Positions 1 through 7,909 are shown, counted from the first letter of the stretch. The stretch: 64,000 nucleotides of DNA from Sulfolobus islandicus Y.N.15.51 (GCF_000022485.1 NC_012623.1:310001-374000); one strand, 5' to 3'. Notes: generated from the sequence alone by a model not told the origin. Made by a program: numbers and translations.

Positions 1-887
1 GAGGAAAATGCAGATCTATAAATCCTCAACCTAAGTTGTTTATCCTTCACGTCCTTTATCATATGCTCCGGAGTTCTCCTAGGCAAGTCCTCTAAAACTA
101 TGACACTCCTACTTTCAAAAGCCTCTTTAACGATCAGCTTGGCTAATTTCCTCCTAATGTCTACTTTCTTATCCCTCTCCCTCAGCCTCTTTAACTTCCT
201 CCTCACTTCCCTATCCTTAGTTGACTTACCAGTGATTGTCAACTTCCTCCTATACTCATACCCCAGAGTAATTTTCTTAGTGTTAGTCTCTAAAAGCATC
301 GGTTTTCCATCAACTAATACAGAGACTGAATTCTCATTTAGATCAACTGGGATGAAACCCTTAGGTTCATAAGGTTTAACATCCTTCTTAAAAATGACGT
401 AGAACTCTACAACATTTCCCTTCATCAGCCTAAACCTGGCCTCACTCGCAATCAACCAACCCTTATTATAATATCTCCAGAAGATCTTAGGGAAGGTTGG
501 TGAAATGAGAATCCTACTCCTCTTTGTGGAAATTGAAATCCTATCAAGGTTGAACTTCCACAGATGATCGTCGAGGTGAATAGTAACTCTCCTCACAGAC
601 GGTTTCTCAGTGTAACTTTTACCTCTCTTCTTCAACTTCTCAAAACTGTCTAATCTCTCGCTTGCATCCTCACAAGCTGTGTAGATGTAGTGTGAGGGTA
701 AGTCCTTATGTTTCTCCCTCTCAGTCTTGTAAACTCCAGCTTTAATCCTGGTGAAGGAGGTAGTCTTGTTTGACAGCCCATAATTTATTGCCTCCTCTAG
801 AACCTCTCTGTACTCCTTCTCGACCTCCTTAAGTGCTGAGTATGTAGAATAGTCAACCCTAACCCTTAACTTCACTGTCCTCTCCAC
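1..887 (-). CDS. tnpB: TnpB RNA-guided nuclease of IS607-type element, 3' part outside window
   Basis: The frame stays open from a GTG at 887 to the window edge (about 295 residues), overlapping the recombinase gene by 29 nt. It has the TnpB order: a basic N-terminal half, then the first RuvC motif (VDLNENS, about residue 175) and the second RuvC motif (VLEDLP, about residue 265). The last RuvC Asp and the zinc finger would lie outside the window. TnpB proteins are omega-RNA-guided DNA endonucleases that promote retention of the element after excision. The guide RNA would come from the missing end. There is no in-frame stop in the visible part, so it may be active. Confidence 0.85.
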   Translation of the reverse strand, partial: MERTVKLRVRVDYSTYSALKEVEKEYREVLEEAINYGLSNKTTSFTRIKAGVYKTEREKHKDLPSHYIYTACEDASERLDSFEKLKKRGKSYTEKPSVRRVTIHLDDHLWKFNLDRISISTKRSRILISPTFPKIFWRYYNKGWLIASEARFRLMKGNVVEFYVIFKKDVKPYEPKGFIPVDLNENSVSVLVDGKPMLLETNTKKITLGYEYRRKLTITGKSTKDREVRRKLKRLRERDKKVDIRRKLAKLIVKEAFESRSVIVLEDLPRRTPEHMIKDVKDKQLRLRIYRSAFS

Positions 888-1500
888 TCAACTCACCTAT
901 TAACTTTTTTACGCCTTGAACTAGGAGTGTTTTCTTGTGACTCCTCATTCCGTAAATTTTCCCTGCGAATGAGGTAATGATGTAGATTAAGTCCTCAACT
1001 AGCTCTTGTGCGTCATCTTTGGGCTCCTCACCGAAAACTACTTCAATCTTAACTCCCATGGTTGAGAAGAACTCCTCAATGTACTCAAATCCAAATCTTG
1101 TTAACCTATCTTTGTAGGTTATTAATACGATGTCGACACTCCTTCCCTCAACAAGTTTGAATAACTTAAGCAATCCTTTCCTTTGTGTGTTCAACCCGCT
1201 TGCAATATCTTTCAGTACTTCAACTACCTTGTAACCTTTTGCCGTTGCGTAGTTCGTTAGGTAGTTTATTTGTCTTTCCAAGTCTTCTCTCTGATCGGTA
1301 GAGGAGACCCTTGCGTAAATTACAGCCCTCGTCTCTTCCCTCCTTTCTAAGTACTTCTTTATCTCGCTGTAAGGTATCCTATACTTCCCTCCTTCAGTCG
1401 TTACCACCTTTATTTTTCCTTCTCTAATCCACCGTAGGAGTGTTGAGTATGAAATGCTGAGTAGTTGGCAAGCCTCCTTAGGTCTCAGTAGTCTCTCCAC
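859..1500 (-). CDS. tnpA: IS607-type serine recombinase (transposase TnpA)
   Basis: The 213-residue protein has an N-terminal MerR-like helix-turn-helix (about residues 5-50, with the SYSTLLRWIREG recognition segment) and then a small serine-recombinase catalytic domain. YARVSSTDQ at about residues 62-70 carries the nucleophilic serine (S66 or S67), and the TYKDRLTRFG motif lies near residue 130. DNA-binding domain first is the IS607 order, opposite to resolvases. It catalyses excision and integration through a circular intermediate. Its end overlaps tnpB, indicating coupled expression. The length is normal and the frame intact. Confidence 0.92.
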   Translation of the reverse strand: MERLLRPKEACQLLSISYSTLLRWIREGKIKVVTTEGGKYRIPYSEIKKYLERREETRAVIYARVSSTDQREDLERQINYLTNYATAKGYKVVEVLKDIASGLNTQRKGLLKLFKLVEGRSVDIVLITYKDRLTRFGFEYIEEFFSTMGVKIEVVFGEEPKDDAQELVEDLIYIITSFAGKIYGMRSHKKTLLVQGVKKLIGELSGEDSEVKG

Positions 1501-1556
1501 AAGATTAGTTGATAATAAATAAATATAAAAAGATTTCTGTTAACGTGAGAAAGGAT

Positions 1557-1628
1557 TCACCCCTCACTGGATAGGACTATGAAATCAGTAAACGTCCCAC
1601 CAATATCTATTGCCACTTTACACTCCAT
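1557..1628 (-). pseudogene. N-terminal stub of a hydantoinase/oxoprolinase subunit A (HyuA-like) gene
   Basis: An ATG at 1628 opens a frame reading MECKVAIDIGGTFTDFIVLS, then meets a stop in sequence belonging to the IS607 element. IDIGGTFTDF is the diagnostic N-terminal phosphate-binding motif of the HyuA/acetone carboxylase beta family, whose proteins are about 650-700 residues. Only the first 23 codons remain. The start lies 5 nt after the stop of the Rieske-like gene, so the two formed an operon. The rest of the gene should lie beyond the other end of the element, outside this window. Confidence 0.75.
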
Positions 1629-1633
1629 ATTTA

Positions 1634-1940
1634 TCAACCCTTTGTTTTGGGTATAAATGGCTTATCAAACAATACCTCACCGTTTATTAATCTAGCTCTT
1701 ATAAGTTTGCAATTAGGTGAACAAGGTGTTTTGGATTCTGGCGGTTTTATGAGTTCACCGGTTATGAGTGAGAAGACTACTAGATGAAATGGACAAATTA
1801 TATTATCTCCCTCAATTTTGTATCCAATATCAGTTATTGGTTTTTGCTTATGAGGACGTCCAACAAAGTAAGTGGACTCTTTTCCATCTTTTTTCATAAA
1901 TCATTATCGGATAGCCGTTGATTTCAATTACCTTATGCAT
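1634..1940 (-). pseudogene. Rieske-type ferredoxin-like gene, frameshifted and lacking a cluster cysteine
   Basis: Reading from ATG 1940 gives MHKVIEINGYPIMIYEK, which matches the first strands of Rieske ferredoxins. The homology then continues in another frame after a run of six A (minus strand; 1889-1894): DGKESTYF, a degenerate box I (RPH where C-P-H is expected) and a clear box II (CPFH followed by F-x-x-x-TGE). Five A's would restore one frame of about 102 residues, normal for this family. From 1897 alone, an 87-residue frame is open. Replacement of the box I Cys by Arg (CGT for TGT) means a normal 2Fe-2S cluster is unlikely. It lies immediately upstream of the hyuA stub. Confidence 0.7.
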
Positions 1941-2417
1941 ATAAGGGAGAATTGTTAACAAGGAATAAGTTGTCCAATAAGGTTAGTATTTCAATTACAA
2001 TAGCGCTGTAAAAGCGTTAAATAACATTGGAAATAGAGATTTCTGATAAGTATAAGGAATTAACTAGAAGGATAATAGCTTTAAGAAGATTTGGAATAGA
2101 ACCATAAAGTATTAACTGAAATTGAACAGATACCTCCATTAACCTAATTTATACTTCGAAGTCATGAAAGAGGATTCCTAAAAATAATATAAACGTCGAT
2201 GAGGTGATATAGAAAGAAGTTCCAAAGTCTTTTTATTAAATATAATAGAAGAGCTTGAGTATACGGGACAGAATGTGAAGATCTGTCCCTCATTTATAGT
2301 TGATGACACTTGAAATCCTTAAATATAAGATGTACAACCTCTTAATCTGGATCAATTCATTATCATAATATAATATTTAAGATTTCCCTGAAAAATTAGG
2401 ATACTGAAATACTAATT
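1941..2417. other. Gene-poor AT-rich interval with possible coding debris
   Basis: No convincing gene. There are two short open stretches on the plus strand: about 28 codons ending near 2106 (basic, ISDKYKELTRRI-like) and about 34 codons ending near 2314. Neither has a promoter-start arrangement and neither resembles a family I can name. They may be remnants of a toxin-antitoxin or transposase gene. Confidence 0.35.
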
Positions 2418-3278
2418 TTATTGGTAAATTTTTATGGGATTCTCTAACCTACCTATCTTCTCGACTTCAGCTACCATTAATGCATATTCAATTGGCTTTA
2501 GGGTAAACTCGGAAGCGTCAGAAACGTTAGTATAACCAATACTTCCAGTCGATACAACACTAAACGGGGGAATTGTAACGATTTTAGAAAGCTCTACTAA
2601 TATTTCTTCTATAGAGAATATAAATTCACTTGAATATCCATCTTGTACTAATTCGCCATTGTAATAACTTCTCATCCTTAAGGAGTTAACATCGCCTATC
2701 TCCTCCTCGGTTACAATATATGGTCCCATTGGGGCAAAAGTATCTCTAACTTTATTCCTAAAATGAGTACCTCTCATTAATAACTTCTTAACATTACCAT
2801 CTGTAGGATCTCTTCGCATAGCATAATACGAATCCTCCTTTAGGCCTGGAGGATAAGTTATATCATTAAATACTGTATATCCTAAGATATATTTCTTAAC
2901 ATCACTTCTATTTATGTCTTTCATTTTTAATCTAGTAATAATACCAATTTCTACCTCAGGTCTTATAGCATCCGGGGGCGATATAATAGGTTGTCTATGA
3001 GCAATTGCCACAGTAGGGAGTTTAATGAAAAATTTCGGACTTTTCACCATTTCCCTAGCCTCATTTTTGTTATTAACTCCAACCATTTTTGGAGAATTTA
3101 CTAATGTGCATATTATTGCTAACGGTTGTATCGGAATATCTAAATTTATTTCATTTAATTTATAAGAATTTCCTCTTTCCTTATCCTCACCAATTTCAGA
3201 AACCTCATAGACGTAGTTTCCTTCAACTACGCCTATCTTCCTAAGGTTACCTACGTAAAATGAAACATATTTAGCCAT
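2418..3278 (-). CDS. Fumarylacetoacetate hydrolase (FAH) family protein
   Basis: The 286-residue protein has the FAH/2-hydroxyhepta-2,4-diene-1,7-dioate isomerase fold signature in its second half: [12 protein letters not shown] (metal-binding Glu pair, about residues 107-117), [12 protein letters not shown] (about 131-142), then APMGPYIV and [13 protein letters not shown], corresponding to the usual D/P-rich and TGTP motifs. Relatives hydrolyse or isomerise 2-oxo acids; in Sulfolobus several act on 2-keto-3-deoxy sugar acids or aromatic breakdown products, so the substrate is open. It diverges from the molybdopterin oxidoreductase gene 100 bp away, suggesting a shared catabolic role. Confidence 0.8.
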   Translation of the reverse strand: MAKYVSFYVGNLRKIGVVEGNYVYEVSEIGEDKERGNSYKLNEINLDIPIQPLAIICTLVNSPKMVGVNNKNEAREMVKSPKFFIKLPTVAIAHRQPIISPPDAIRPEVEIGIITRLKMKDINRSDVKKYILGYTVFNDITYPPGLKEDSYYAMRRDPTDGNVKKLLMRGTHFRNKVRDTFAPMGPYIVTEEEIGDVNSLRMRSYYNGELVQDGYSSEFIFSIEEILVELSKIVTIPPFSVVSTGSIGYTNVSDASEFTLKPIEYALMVAEVEKIGRLENPIKIYQ

Positions 3279-3381
3279 ATATTCTCATTACTAGTAGAGG
3301 TAGATATGTGTTTAATCAAACTAGTTTTATCGCACTAGTTTTAGGAAAAACTATTAAGCAGTAAACGATAATGTTCTAGCA

Positions 3382-5439
3382 ATGATAAAAGAAGATCTTC
3401 CGAAAATAAGTGGAAAAGGAATGTATATTGATGACCTTAACCCTATGAATACAGTTTACTTAGGTATAGTTAGATCACCCATAGCCAGAGGTATTATAAA
3501 GAGTATATCAAAACCAGAAAAAGCTCTGCTCACTCTAACATGGGAAGATGCGAAGATTTACATGCCAGTAAGAGCTGACCCAGAGACACTAAAGCAATCC
3601 AATATAGTGAAAATGCCTATACTTGCTGATGGTAAAGTAAATTTCGTTGGACAGCCAGTCTTAGCCTATGTAGTAGAAGACAGATACGAGATTGAGGACA
3701 TTACAGATGAGGTATCAATAGAATACGAGGAACTTAAACCAATTATTAACATAGAAAAGGCTATGAACAGTAATGATGAGATACATTCTGGGGCTAAAAG
3801 AAACATCTCTGTAGATAAACTGTTAGAAGGAGGGGAATTATCTGCTAAGAAAAGAGCAGAAATTATAGTGAGTAGAAAGATAAACCAAACTAGGATAATT
3901 TCAAATCCTATGGAGCCTAAAGGGATTATAGCATTCTGGGATGGAGAGCATTTAAACATATATGGCTCATTCCAATCCTCTTTTAGGGTAAAGAATGATT
4001 TAAGGGAAGCCCTAAACTTACCACCAGAAAAAATTAGAGTATATTCTCCGCAAAACGTTGGAGGAGGATTTGGAAATAAAGTACCAGCTCATCCTGAGTA
4101 TGTAATAGCTTCTATGGCGTCCATGAAATTAGGCAGACCAGTAAAGTGGATAGAGACTAGATATGAGCACTTAAAAAATCCTACTGTTGGAAGAGGAGTT
4201 CTCTCTGATATCAAAATGTATGCTACTAAACAAGGTGAAATACTAGGAATAGAAGGTTATATAGCTGTAGATTTAGGTGCGTATAATTATACATTAAATC
4301 CTACCACCCCAGCATTCATAGCTCAATTACTTACCGGACCCTATAAAATGAAGTTTGCGTCAATAAGAGCTTACGGAATATTCACAAACTTGCCTCCCAC
4401 TGGTCCCTACAGGGGTGCTGGTAGACCAGAGGCTGCGTTAATTCATGAGACCCTTGTTGAGGATTTGGCTAATGAATTAGGTATGGATCCTGTTGAGATT
4501 AGGAGGAAGAATTTGATCGGTGATAATGGTTATGTTACGCCTTTAGGCGTTAAGATTGATCCTGCTGGTTATAATCAAGTGTTGAATGAGGCTGAGAAGT
4601 ATTATAGGAAAGCTAGGGAGGTTTACAAGGGTAAGGGAGTATCAATAACAGTATTTACAGATATTGTAAGATTATCTCCGGGAGAAGGTGCAAGAGTGAG
4701 AATAGAGAATGGAAAAATTAAGATCTTTGTGGGGACAGGGCCACATGGTCAGGCTCATGGTTATACTTTTTCGAAATTAGCTTCAGAGATATTGGGAGTT
4801 CCTCAAGATTTGATTGAAGTAATTACTAACACAACTGATGGAGTAAAAGAAGGAATAGGGAGTTTCGGTTCTAGAAGTGCAACTGCAGGAGGTTCAGCAG
4901 TTATCGAAGCTTGCAAGCAATTATTGAGTAAAATTAATATGCCTATAGAGAAAGCGCTAAAGGAGATAAATGGTGTAGAGGCCGAGGTATTCTATAAGTC
5001 AGATGATATATTTTCTCCTGGTTCTCATGTGGCGGTTGTTGACGTAGATAAAGATACTGGGTTCGTTAAGGTCCTTGAATACTATGCTGTAGATGACGTA
5101 GGTAGAACATTGATAAAAGAAGAAGTTGAAGGTCAAATTATTGGTGGGGTATTACAAGGCATTTCACAAGTATTATGGGAGCACGCGCCGTATGATGAAA
5201 ATGGAAATCCACTATTCTCGTCAATTGCAGACTGTGGAGTTCCCACTGCTGTCGAAGCGAATTATAAGATTTATGTCAATGAGGTTGAATATCCATCTGT
5301 AACATCTGCTAAAAGCAGAGGAATAGGAGAAGCAGGTACTACTGGTGCTTTACCTGCTGTGTTTCTGGCCCTAGAGAAAATTACACATAAAAAGTTCAAT
5401 AAAACTCCAATATATCCTTGGGATATTATAGAACAATGA
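3382..5439 (+). CDS. Molybdopterin-binding subunit of a xanthine/aldehyde/CO dehydrogenase-family oxidoreductase
   Basis: The 685-residue protein contains the N-terminal hammerhead domain ([10 protein letters not shown] to about residue 120) and the molybdenum-cytosine-dinucleotide-binding domains: GGGFGNK near residue 230, [11 protein letters not shown] near 345, [11 protein letters not shown] near 495 and [10 protein letters not shown] near 650 with the catalytic Glu. These match CutA/CoxL-type large subunits, which oxidise aldehydes such as glyceraldehyde in Sulfolobus. It is somewhat shorter than the usual 740-800. No FAD or 2Fe-2S subunit gene lies nearby, so it must borrow partners or be an orphan. 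A U-rich run at 5444-5453 may end the transcript. Confidence 0.88.
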   Translation: MIKEDLPKISGKGMYIDDLNPMNTVYLGIVRSPIARGIIKSISKPEKALLTLTWEDAKIYMPVRADPETLKQSNIVKMPILADGKVNFVGQPVLAYVVEDRYEIEDITDEVSIEYEELKPIINIEKAMNSNDEIHSGAKRNISVDKLLEGGELSAKKRAEIIVSRKINQTRIISNPMEPKGIIAFWDGEHLNIYGSFQSSFRVKNDLREALNLPPEKIRVYSPQNVGGGFGNKVPAHPEYVIASMASMKLGRPVKWIETRYEHLKNPTVGRGVLSDIKMYATKQGEILGIEGYIAVDLGAYNYTLNPTTPAFIAQLLTGPYKMKFASIRAYGIFTNLPPTGPYRGAGRPEAALIHETLVEDLANELGMDPVEIRRKNLIGDNGYVTPLGVKIDPAGYNQVLNEAEKYYRKAREVYKGKGVSITVFTDIVRLSPGEGARVRIENGKIKIFVGTGPHGQAHGYTFSKLASEILGVPQDLIEVITNTTDGVKEGIGSFGSRSATAGGSAVIEACKQLLSKINMPIEKALKEINGVEAEVFYKSDDIFSPGSHVAVVDVDKDTGFVKVLEYYAVDDVGRTLIKEEVEGQIIGGVLQGISQVLWEHAPYDENGNPLFSSIADCGVPTAVEANYKIYVNEVEYPSVTSAKSRGIGEAGTTGALPAVFLALEKITHKKFNKTPIYPWDIIEQ

Positions 5440-5443
5440 GATC

Positions 5444-5453
5444 TTGTTTTTTG
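5444..5453 (+). terminator. U-rich terminator after the molybdopterin subunit gene
   Basis: A TTGTTTTTT run begins 5 nt after the TGA. Archaeal termination commonly occurs at such T tracts without a hairpin. Assignment rests on position and composition only. Confidence 0.4.
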
Positions 5454-5497
5454 TCTTATTAAAATTTATATTTAAAAAATAAACTACTTTACAAAGT

Positions 5498-5598
5498 AAT
5501 GGTTAAGGAGTGGAAAACTTCACCCAAGGAGATGGATAGCCTCTTATATTTAAATAATCCTTTTTTCTGAAATTCTTTTAGTGATGTTAATGATGCTC
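5498..5598 (+). pseudogene. Possible small gene start interrupted by IS110 copy 1
   Basis: An ATG at 5498 sits 26-30 bp after a TATA-like TTTATATTTA (5463-5472), the leaderless arrangement common here. It reads MVKEWKTSPKEMDSLLYLNN and then a stop after a run of six T. With five T the frame continues as SEILLVMLMMLL, a membrane-helix-like segment, right up to the IS110 left boundary. This suggests a small membrane protein gene split by the insertion. The family is not recognised and the evidence is weak. Confidence 0.3.
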
Positions 5599-5627
5599 CT
5601 TATATAAAACATATTAGTCAGATCTGA

Positions 5628-5758
5628 GTAATACAGATCTGACTGGGGTGTAGGCCGTTGACTTCCTTGGGCTTAAAGCTCGACGGGGAGCTTGGCCTCC
5701 TCCAATTCGAACCGGAAGTTGGGCAAAAAGCCCGAATAAAACATAAGGGTGAGTATAA
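5628..5758 (+). ncRNA. Candidate bridge RNA in the left end of IS110 copy 1
   Basis: A TATA box (TTATATAA, 5600-5607) lies about 25 bp before this GC-rich segment, which contains no gene and precedes the transposase. It folds into several stems: the palindrome CAGATCTG repeated at 5620-5627 and 5634-5641, a GGGCT/AGCTC hairpin (about 5669-5681), a GGGC-AAAAA-GCCC hairpin (about 5722-5734) and a CCTCCAATT/AATTGGAGG pairing (5698-5706 with 5757-5765). IS110-group elements carry their bridge RNA in the left non-coding end. The segment most different between the two copies (about 5649-5667) is the candidate target-binding loop. The exact RNA ends are inferred. Confidence 0.55.
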
Positions 5759-6704
5759 TTGGAGGCCCCAGTCGCAGGAATAGATGTATCAAAAGATAAA
5801 TTAATCATGTATTTTCAAGGTAAACTCTACGAGTTTACTAATGATAAGCGAGGTTATGAGGAGATAAGGAAGATCTTACCTAAGGATTGCAAAGTGGGTA
5901 TTGAGAGTACTGGAGTTTACCACGTTAACCTAGCAAAGTACTTGATGGGTGAGTATGATGTTAGGATCATTAATCCCTTTATTCTCAAGAAGTTCAAGGG
6001 TTTTAGGGGTAAGAAGAGTGATAAGAATGATGCTAAAAAGCTTGCGGAATTAGTTGTAAGTATGGGTAGTGGGTTTACAACAAGTGATGCTAGGGAGTTG
6101 ACTAGCCAGTGGGATTTTGTTACTAGGAGTATTGCTAGGGTTAAGAATAGGTTGAGGAGGGATTTGGTACTTTTAGGCTATAGGGATAGTTTGTCTAAGA
6201 AAAACTTGGAGGAGGTTTTGAGGGGTGGGGATAGTATTGTCTTGGCTGAGGTTTCTTTTGGAGGAGCTTGAGAGGCTTAAAACTAGGAAGAGGGAGATTG
6301 AGAAGGAGCTTGAGAATGTTGTTTCCAAGGATAGTTTGATTTTCACTATTCCCGGTATTGGTAAAACCTTGGGTTGTATTATTTTGGCTAGGGTTGGTGA
6401 TGTTAGGCGCTTTAGTGATAAGAAGAGGTTTGTTGCTTATTGTGGTCTCGATCCTCTTGTTGAGTCTAGTGGTAAGAGTGTTGTCTCAAGGGGTATATCC
6501 AAGAGGGGTGATGCTGTTTTGAGGAGGGCTTTTTACTTGGCAGCTTTGACTGCCATCAAGGTTAATCCTGTTATCAAGCGTTTTTATGAGGAGCACAAGG
6601 GTAGGCTTAGGGGTAAGAAGTTGATTGTTGCGTGTGCTAGAAAGTTGGCTGTTATTACTTGGGCTGTGCTGTATTATAATAAGCCCTTTGATGCTAGTGA
6701 GTAA
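5759..6704 (+). pseudogene. IS110-family transposase, copy 1, with one internal frame shift
   Basis: The first frame (TTG start at 5759, no other start possible after upstream stops) gives the RuvC-like DEDD domain beginning VAGIDVSKDKL, with IESTGVYH near residue 50 and KSDKNDAKKLAELV near residue 85. At about 6250 the homology passes to the +1 frame (LLEELERLK), which continues with the Tnp_20 domain: TIPGIGKTLGC, then YCGLDPLVESSGK, to 6704. A T4 run at the junction would restore one frame of about 315 residues if one T were removed. The second copy has the same junction, so the shift is inherited or functional rather than a local error. Confidence 0.8.
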
Positions 6705-6724
6705 AGCAGGTTTCATCACTTGCG

Positions 6725-6779
6725 TAAGTAGTGTGGACTATGCTCGATTTTTCATGGAAAGGTTTTTATACCGGAAGCT
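6725..6779 (+). repeat. Direct repeat R1 (first copy) with promoter-like core
   Basis: This 55-nt segment recurs at 7852-7905 in the same orientation with about 80 percent identity. Both contain AAGTAGTGT, GCTCGATTTT and a purine-rich BRE plus GGTTTTTATA TATA-like core. It could be an insertion-element end or a mobile promoter. Confidence 0.7.
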
Positions 6780-6794
6780 CCCCAGCTCGATTGA

Positions 6795-6985
6795 GGGCTT
6801 AATGAGACTGAGGGAGGAGCAAAAAGTATCATTTTCCCTTTCACGGGATCCAGACAACGTGGATGATGGATCCCCTCAGTTATGGCTTTCTGTCTACCCC
6901 GACTACCCACCAAATGAGATCGTGAATCGATGTTGGGAACAATGAACCCCTCATGGAGGAACCTATATGAGGCGGTGAGGACTCA
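6795..6985 (+). ncRNA. Candidate structured RNA downstream of repeat R1
   Basis: This stretch is far richer in G+C than its surroundings and has no long frame of normal codon use. About 25 bp after the TATA-like core of repeat R1 it contains nested perfect complements: ACTGAGGG (about 6809-6816) pairs with CCCTCAGT (about 6874-6881), enclosing GGGATCCA (about 6845-6852) and TGGATCCC (about 6867-6874); the two stems share one base at the junction. Promoter, structure and composition suggest an RNA gene, possibly IS-linked. A 106-residue frame crossing it is not protein-like. No known RNA family is recognised. Confidence 0.4.
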
Positions 6986-7036
6986 GTTAAAAGCCTCTTA
7001 AGTTAGATTTAAATTATTATAAGAGTAATTTAATAT

Positions 7037-7849
7037 GTGAGTTTAGAAGAAGAAATTAAAAAAGTACTGCTTAATAATCCATCGATATTAGTGGACGTTC
7101 TAACTGCTAAACCAGAGATAGTTTATCAGGTTTTAGCTAGGATAACTCCATGGCAAAACCTGGCTACTAAGCAAGATATTGAAAGACTAGATAGGACTAT
7201 AAATGAAATTAAGAACACGATGGCTACTAAGCAAGATATTGAAAGACTAGACAAGGAGATTGAGGAAACCAAGAAAATAATGGCTACTAAGCAAGAGTTG
7301 GAGGAAATTAAGAACGTGATGGCCACAAAAGAAGACTTGAAGGGAATGGCCACTAAGGAGGATCTAAAGACCATGGCCACAAAAGAAGACTTGAAGGGAA
7401 TGGCCACTAAGGAGGATCTAAAGACCATGGCCACAAAAGAAGACTTGAAGAGATTAGAAACTATTATTACCGGTCTTGGGGCTAGATGGGGAATTATGAA
7501 TGAGGATTCCTTTAGGCAAGGAATTGGTGAGCTTTTGAGTAATAGTGGTTGGAAGGTTTCTAGGGAAGTGCTTTATGATAGGAGTGGATATGTTTATGAT
7601 GAGCCTTCTGATGTTGAATATGATATTGTAATTAAAGACGGTAGTGTTATATTGGTTGAAATCACTTCCTCTTTAAAAAGAGGGGACTTACCAACAATAA
7701 AGAGGAAGAAGGAGTTCTATGAAAAAGTTAAGAATATTAAGGTTAATTTAGTTTATGTTGTAACACCATTTATTCACGATAGGTATCCTGAAAGAGTTAA
7801 GGCAATGGCTAAGGATATGGGGATAGAAATAATATACCCCTCAAGCTGA
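7037..7849 (+). CDS. Coiled-coil protein with C-terminal PD-(D/E)XK nuclease-like domain (DUF3782-like)
   Basis: The 270-residue protein starts at GTG 7037. Residues 1-45 form a helical head, about 45-145 a coiled coil built of near-identical ATKQDIERLD and MATKEDLK units, and about 150-270 an alpha/beta domain. The latter shows DVEYDIVIKDGSVILVEITSS: an Asp, a strand, then E-x-T, as in restriction-like PD-(D/E)XK folds. Such genes are multicopy in Sulfolobus and their function is unproven; a nuclease or DNA-tethering role is an inference. It lies alone between IS elements, flanked by the two R1 repeats. Confidence 0.7.
   Translation: MSLEEEIKKVLLNNPSILVDVLTAKPEIVYQVLARITPWQNLATKQDIERLDRTINEIKNTMATKQDIERLDKEIEETKKIMATKQELEEIKNVMATKEDLKGMATKEDLKTMATKEDLKGMATKEDLKTMATKEDLKRLETIITGLGARWGIMNEDSFRQGIGELLSNSGWKVSREVLYDRSGYVYDEPSDVEYDIVIKDGSVILVEITSSLKRGDLPTIKRKKEFYEKVKNIKVNLVYVVTPFIHDRYPERVKAMAKDMGIEIIYPSS
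7319..7450 (+). repeat. In-frame 54-bp tandem repeat (about 2.5 units)
   Basis: The unit encodes two 9-residue heptad-like blocks (MATKEDLKG then MATKEDLKT). Successive units are identical at DNA level, including third codon positions, so the array is recently expanded or kept uniform. It lengthens the coiled coil. Confidence 0.85.
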
Positions 7850-7851
7850 TC

Positions 7852-7905
7852 AAGTAGTGTAGACTAGGCTCGATTTTCTTTAGAATGGTTTTTATATCGG
7901 ATGCT
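7852..7905 (+). repeat. Direct repeat R1 (second copy)
   Basis: This copy is about 80 percent identical to 6725-6779, including the GGTTTTTATA TATA-like core. It begins 3 bp after the stop of the coiled-coil gene and ends 5 bp before inverted repeat R2. The two R1 copies bracket that gene. Confidence 0.7.
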
Positions 7906-7909
7906 TTGT

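Larger units (their letters stand above)
1..1556 (-). mobile_element. IS607-family insertion sequence, partial
   Basis: A serine-recombinase gene is followed by an overlapping tnpB gene on the same strand, the arrangement that defines IS607-type elements (in Sulfolobus, the ISC1904/ISC1913/ISC1926 kind). The tnpB end lies beyond base 1, so the element is incomplete here. The end near 1556 is inferred because a hydantoinase reading frame runs from 1628 down to about 1557 and then becomes non-homologous. IS607 elements have no terminal inverted repeats, so the exact base is uncertain by several nucleotides. Confidence 0.8.
5599..6724 (+). mobile_element. IS110-family insertion sequence, copy 1 (ISC1190/ISC1229-like)
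   Basis: The left boundary at about 5599 is set by the first base shared with the second copy (11192). The element has a structured non-coding leader of about 160 nt and then an IS110-type transposase of DEDD class. There are no terminal inverted repeats and no obvious target duplication, as expected for IS110. The right end is not fixed: it lies after the stop at 6704, and the repeat starting at 6725 may be inside or outside the element. The transposase frame is interrupted once. Confidence 0.75.

Noticed and set aside
5700-5712. tRNA T-arm-like sequence (reverse complement GGTTCGAATT) in the IS110 leader
   Set aside because: No cloverleaf can be built around it; the motif is shared by both IS leaders and pairs locally instead.
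5614-5808. 64-codon minus-strand frame across the IS110 leader
   Set aside because: It is the antisense of the structured leader, is rich in Arg and Pro, and has no counterpart with similar codons in copy 2.
6856-6885. C/D-box guide RNA suggested by GATGATG and CTCAG near each other
   Set aside because: The boxes do not fit the RUGAUGA/CUGA spacing, and both lie inside perfect stems.
6486-6945. Open frames of 77 and 106 codons around the end of the IS110 transposase
   Set aside because: They overlap the transposase in other frames and the structured GC-rich segment, and their sequences do not look like proteins.
7126-7434. 102-codon minus-strand frame opposite the MATKEDL repeats
   Set aside because: It is a repeat-driven shadow of the coiled-coil gene on the other strand.
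7319-7450. CRISPR-like repeat array
   Set aside because: The repeats are contiguous, in frame and encode a coiled coil; there are no spacers.
7037-7849. Methyl-accepting chemotaxis or SMC-like protein
   Set aside because: The coil comes from short tandem units, and there is no membrane helix, signalling hairpin or ATPase motif.
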